Assembly: GCA_046261875.1 (NCBI GenBank)
Contig: JBHENW010000177.1
Coordinates: 1 to 58,988, forward strand
Length of the DNA stretch: 58,988 nt
Direction of reading: 5' to 3'
Source: JBHENW01 sp046261875
Lineage (GTDB): Bacteria > Acidobacteriota > Thermoanaerobaculia > UBA5066 > Gp7-AA6
Position numbers and translations under genes: made by a program. The notes beneath the pieces were generated by a model that saw only the letters and a program-made list of their open reading frames with translations, was not told where the DNA came from and ran no database searches. This document shows, piece after piece, positions 57,270 to 58,988 of this stretch (position 1 is the stretch's first letter; each line of letters starts with the position of its first letter).

Positions 57270-58391
57270 ATGAAGAAGATCGCCACGTTCGACGACTGGA
57301 TCGATGCCTTCTACGCCTGGCGCAAGGACATCGACCTGAGATTGCCCCCCAAGTTCGCCGAATACCCGTTCGAAGCGAAGTACGGTGAGATCAAGAGCAA
57401 CGAGATCGAGTTCGGGGACTTCCGGGGCGCCCGGAAGTGGGAGAGGGTCACGCAGATCCCCCACCAGCCGATCCGCGATGCGCTCCTCAACCTCATCGTC
57501 TACCAGGGCGACACCGAGTTCGCTTCCGTGGAGCAACAGCGCAACCTCCTGGAGACGTCGCCGTCGGAGTACGACACGGAGAGCATCTGCCGGATCATGC
57601 TCGAGGAGATGCGGCACGGTTGGCAGATGTGCCACCTGCTCGTCCACCACTTCGGCGAGACCGGCAAGGTCGAAGCGCGCAAGCAGCTAGAGCGCCGCTC
57701 CTGGGAGAACAACCGGCTGCTCGGGTCCTTCAACGTCAAGGTCGACAACTGGGTGGACTTCTTCGCTTACACCGAATTCGTGGACCGCGACGGCAAGTTC
57801 CAGCTCAACATGCTCTCCACCTCCGGGTTCGCGCCGCTCGCCCGCTCCATGGGACCCATGCTGCGCGAGGAAGGTTTTCACCTCGGCACGGGCCACATGG
57901 GCCTGCAGCGCATCGTGAAGGCCGGCGTCCTTCCGGTCCCGGTGCTCCAGAAGTTCATCAACAAGTGGCTCTCGACCGCCTACGACCTCTTCGGGAAGGA
58001 CTCCTCGTCGTCGGCCGAGTGGTTCTATGTCTGGGGGCTGAAGGGACGCTATGACGAGTCGCGCCAGGGCAGCGAAGTGGACAAGAGCCACCTGAACGAG
58101 CTGTCCCGCGAGATGTATCGCCAGGAAGTCGAGAAGTTGATCCAATCCATCAACCGCCTCATCCCCGAGGGAGGCCCCAAGCTCTACGCGCCGAGCCTCA
58201 AGTTCCATCGCGGGATCGGCGAGTACGCCGGCCAGACCTACTCGGTCACCGGCGAGCTGCTCACCCCGGAGGATTACGAGAAACACCTCGCGGAGGTGCT
58301 TCCGAGCCCGGCGGAGATGGAAGACGTCGGCCGGCTGATGCACGAGCCGGGCTGGATCGCCCCGCGGGAGGCGGTCGCATCGGCTTCGTGA
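57270..58391 (+). CDS. PaaA/BoxB-type di-iron oxygenase family protein
   Basis: 373 aa, ferritin-like helical bundle of the phenylacetic acid catabolic family (PF05138-like). Iron ligands appear as Glu in GDTEFASVEQQ, ExxH in MLEEMRHGWQM, Glu in FFAYTEFVDRDG, and ExxH-type REEGFHLGTGHMG. These enzymes epoxidise aryl-CoA thioesters (phenylacetyl-CoA or benzoyl-CoA). No paaBCE, boxA or CoA-ligase partner is adjacent, so substrate and reductase are unknown. The 5' leader has a weak GGAG about 12 nt before ATG. It overlaps mutY by 4 nt (GTGA). Confidence 0.87.
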   Translation: MKKIATFDDWIDAFYAWRKDIDLRLPPKFAEYPFEAKYGEIKSNEIEFGDFRGARKWERVTQIPHQPIRDALLNLIVYQGDTEFASVEQQRNLLETSPSEYDTESICRIMLEEMRHGWQMCHLLVHHFGETGKVEARKQLERRSWENNRLLGSFNVKVDNWVDFFAYTEFVDRDGKFQLNMLSTSGFAPLARSMGPMLREEGFHLGTGHMGLQRIVKAGVLPVPVLQKFINKWLSTAYDLFGKDSSSSAEWFYVWGLKGRYDESRQGSEVDKSHLNELSREMYRQEVEKLIQSINRLIPEGGPKLYAPSLKFHRGIGEYAGQTYSVTGELLTPEDYEKHLAEVLPSPAEMEDVGRLMHEPGWIAPREAVASAS

Positions 58392-58954
58392 AGACGGCTT
58401 CCCCTGCGGTTCGGCCCGAGCCCGCTCCGGCGGGCTCTTTTCTTTCCGTTCGCCGCAAGCTTCTCGCGTGGTCCCGCGCCCAGGATCGGAAACTTCCTTG
58501 GCGAGGAACGCGCGATCCGTACCGCATCTGGGTGTCGGAAGTGATGCTCCAGCAGACCACGGTCTCCGCGGTCCTGCGCCGCTACGAGGCGTTCCTGAGG
58601 CGGTTCCCCGATCTTTCGTCCCTCGCGCGCGCGAGAGAGGAGAGCGTCCTGGCGGCCTGGTCCGGGCTGGGGTACTACGCCCGCGCCCGGAACCTGTGGC
58701 GCGCCGCGCGGCAGGTTCTCCGCGAGCACGCGGGGCGAGTCCCTTCGGACCCGCACAGCCTGCGCCGCCTCCCCGGCTTCGGGGAGTACATGGCCGCGGT
58801 GGTCCCGTCGCTGGCTTTCGGGGCGCGGCTTCCGGCGGCCGACGCGAACGTCGGGCGCGTGCTTTCGCGGCTCCGGAGGATCGGAGCGCCCTCCGGAACG
58901 GCCCGCCGGCGAACCCGTCGTAGTCGTAGTCGCAGTCGACCATCGGGGAGGTGA
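58388..58954 (+). CDS. mutY: Adenine DNA glycosylase MutY, C terminus lost at window edge
   Basis: Removes adenine mispaired with 8-oxoguanine. The N-terminal 170 residues are clear: RKLPWRGTRDPYRIWVSEVMLQQTTV (catalytic Glu), ALRRYEAFLRRFP-like helix, LPGFGEYMAAVV (HhH), and DANVGRVLSRL (catalytic Asp). After about 58880 the reading becomes GTARRRTRRSRSRSRPSGR and stops, with no 4Fe-4S Cys motif or NUDIX-like domain. The last 100 nt do not look like MutY in any frame, suggesting a break or chimera at the contig end. GTG 58388 overlaps the previous stop. Confidence 0.82.
   Translation: MKTASPAVRPEPAPAGSFLSVRRKLLAWSRAQDRKLPWRGTRDPYRIWVSEVMLQQTTVSAVLRRYEAFLRRFPDLSSLARAREESVLAAWSGLGYYARARNLWRAARQVLREHAGRVPSDPHSLRRLPGFGEYMAAVVPSLAFGARLPAADANVGRVLSRLRRIGAPSGTARRRTRRSRSRSRPSGR
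58418..58445 (+). terminator. Terminator-like hairpin inside the mutY 5' coding region
   Basis: gagcccgc / gcgggctc stem (8 bp, loop tccg) followed by TTTTCTTT. It lies 27 nt past the PaaA/BoxB-like stop and within codons 11-20 of mutY, so it could attenuate readthrough into mutY. Confidence 0.65.
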
Positions 58955-58988
58955 CGTCGAGTGCGTATTCGGCGGCGGTTCCGACGAA

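Noticed and set aside
58917..58940. gtcgtagtcgtagtcgcagtc as a CRISPR or tandem-repeat locus
   Set aside because: Only about three imperfect 6-nt units at a doubtful contig end; no spacers and no cas genes anywhere in the window.
1..58988. tRNA, rRNA, insertion sequences and prophage genes
   Set aside because: Intergenic stretches were read on both strands and none shows a cloverleaf with a GTTCGA-type T arm, rRNA-like sequence, transposase or integrase.

Overview
The window is very GC-rich, gene-dense chromosomal DNA from a Gram-negative-type bacterium. Evidence for an outer membrane includes a TonB-dependent receptor with a carboxypeptidase-regulatory plug, an OmpA lipoprotein, an LpxL/HtrB-type acyltransferase, an EnvC-like protein and a DUF5777 barrel. 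Together with the DUF1844 and DUF4388 proteins and the DUF1501/DUF1800 pair, this points to Acidobacteriota, perhaps a metagenome-derived member. That placement is inference from gene content, not phylogeny.

Layout. 1-9.6 kb: start of a DUF1844 gene, mazG, an alkaline-phosphatase-superfamily/envC/ctp/divergent-deacetylase cell-envelope operon, a methyltransferase, a lipid acyltransferase and a topoisomerase IB. 9.7-15.5 kb: a structured intergenic repeat, two membrane proteins, an RluD-type pseudouridine synthase, a VWA-OmpA pair and a TrmJ-type methyltransferase. 15.5-22.9 kb: a tight TCA-cycle operon, mdh-sdhC-sdhA-sdhB-sucC-orf-sucD-orf-ndk, with 4-nt overlaps at six of its eight junctions and two uncharacterised membrane genes inside it. 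23-31 kb: small proteins, a thioesterase, a very basic low-complexity protein, a DEAD-box helicase, a DUF4388 protein and rho. 31-36 kb: an aldo/keto reductase, DUF1501/DUF1800 and an AmmeMemoRadiSam radical-SAM enzyme. 36-46.7 kb: a secreted beta-propeller protein, a hydrolase/RidA/dipeptidase group, an acyl-CoA ligase, and a decayed or mis-assembled sugar-catabolism locus with an MFS/GPH transporter. 46.8-59 kb: a TonB receptor with a sulfatase-fold/TPR lipoprotein, broken ABC-transporter and histidine-kinase remnants, a FabH-type synthase, a DUF5777 barrel, a CBM9-like protein, a UPF0158 protein, a PaaA/BoxB-type di-iron protein, and mutY broken at the window edge.

Four themes stand out. 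First, many first-in-operon genes carry a TANNNT -10 hexamer ending 6-9 nt before the start codon, which suggests widespread leaderless mRNAs and corrects several starts, including one probable CTG. Second, the envC-ctp-deacetylase operon holds an S41 protease that has lost both catalytic residues, next to an EnvC whose LytM domain is also degenerate. Third, a dispersed intergenic repeat family occurs at four places. Fourth, frameshifts, a nonsense codon and internal deletions are concentrated between about 39 and 54.5 kb and are nearly absent before that, so that part is either decaying or of poorer sequence quality.
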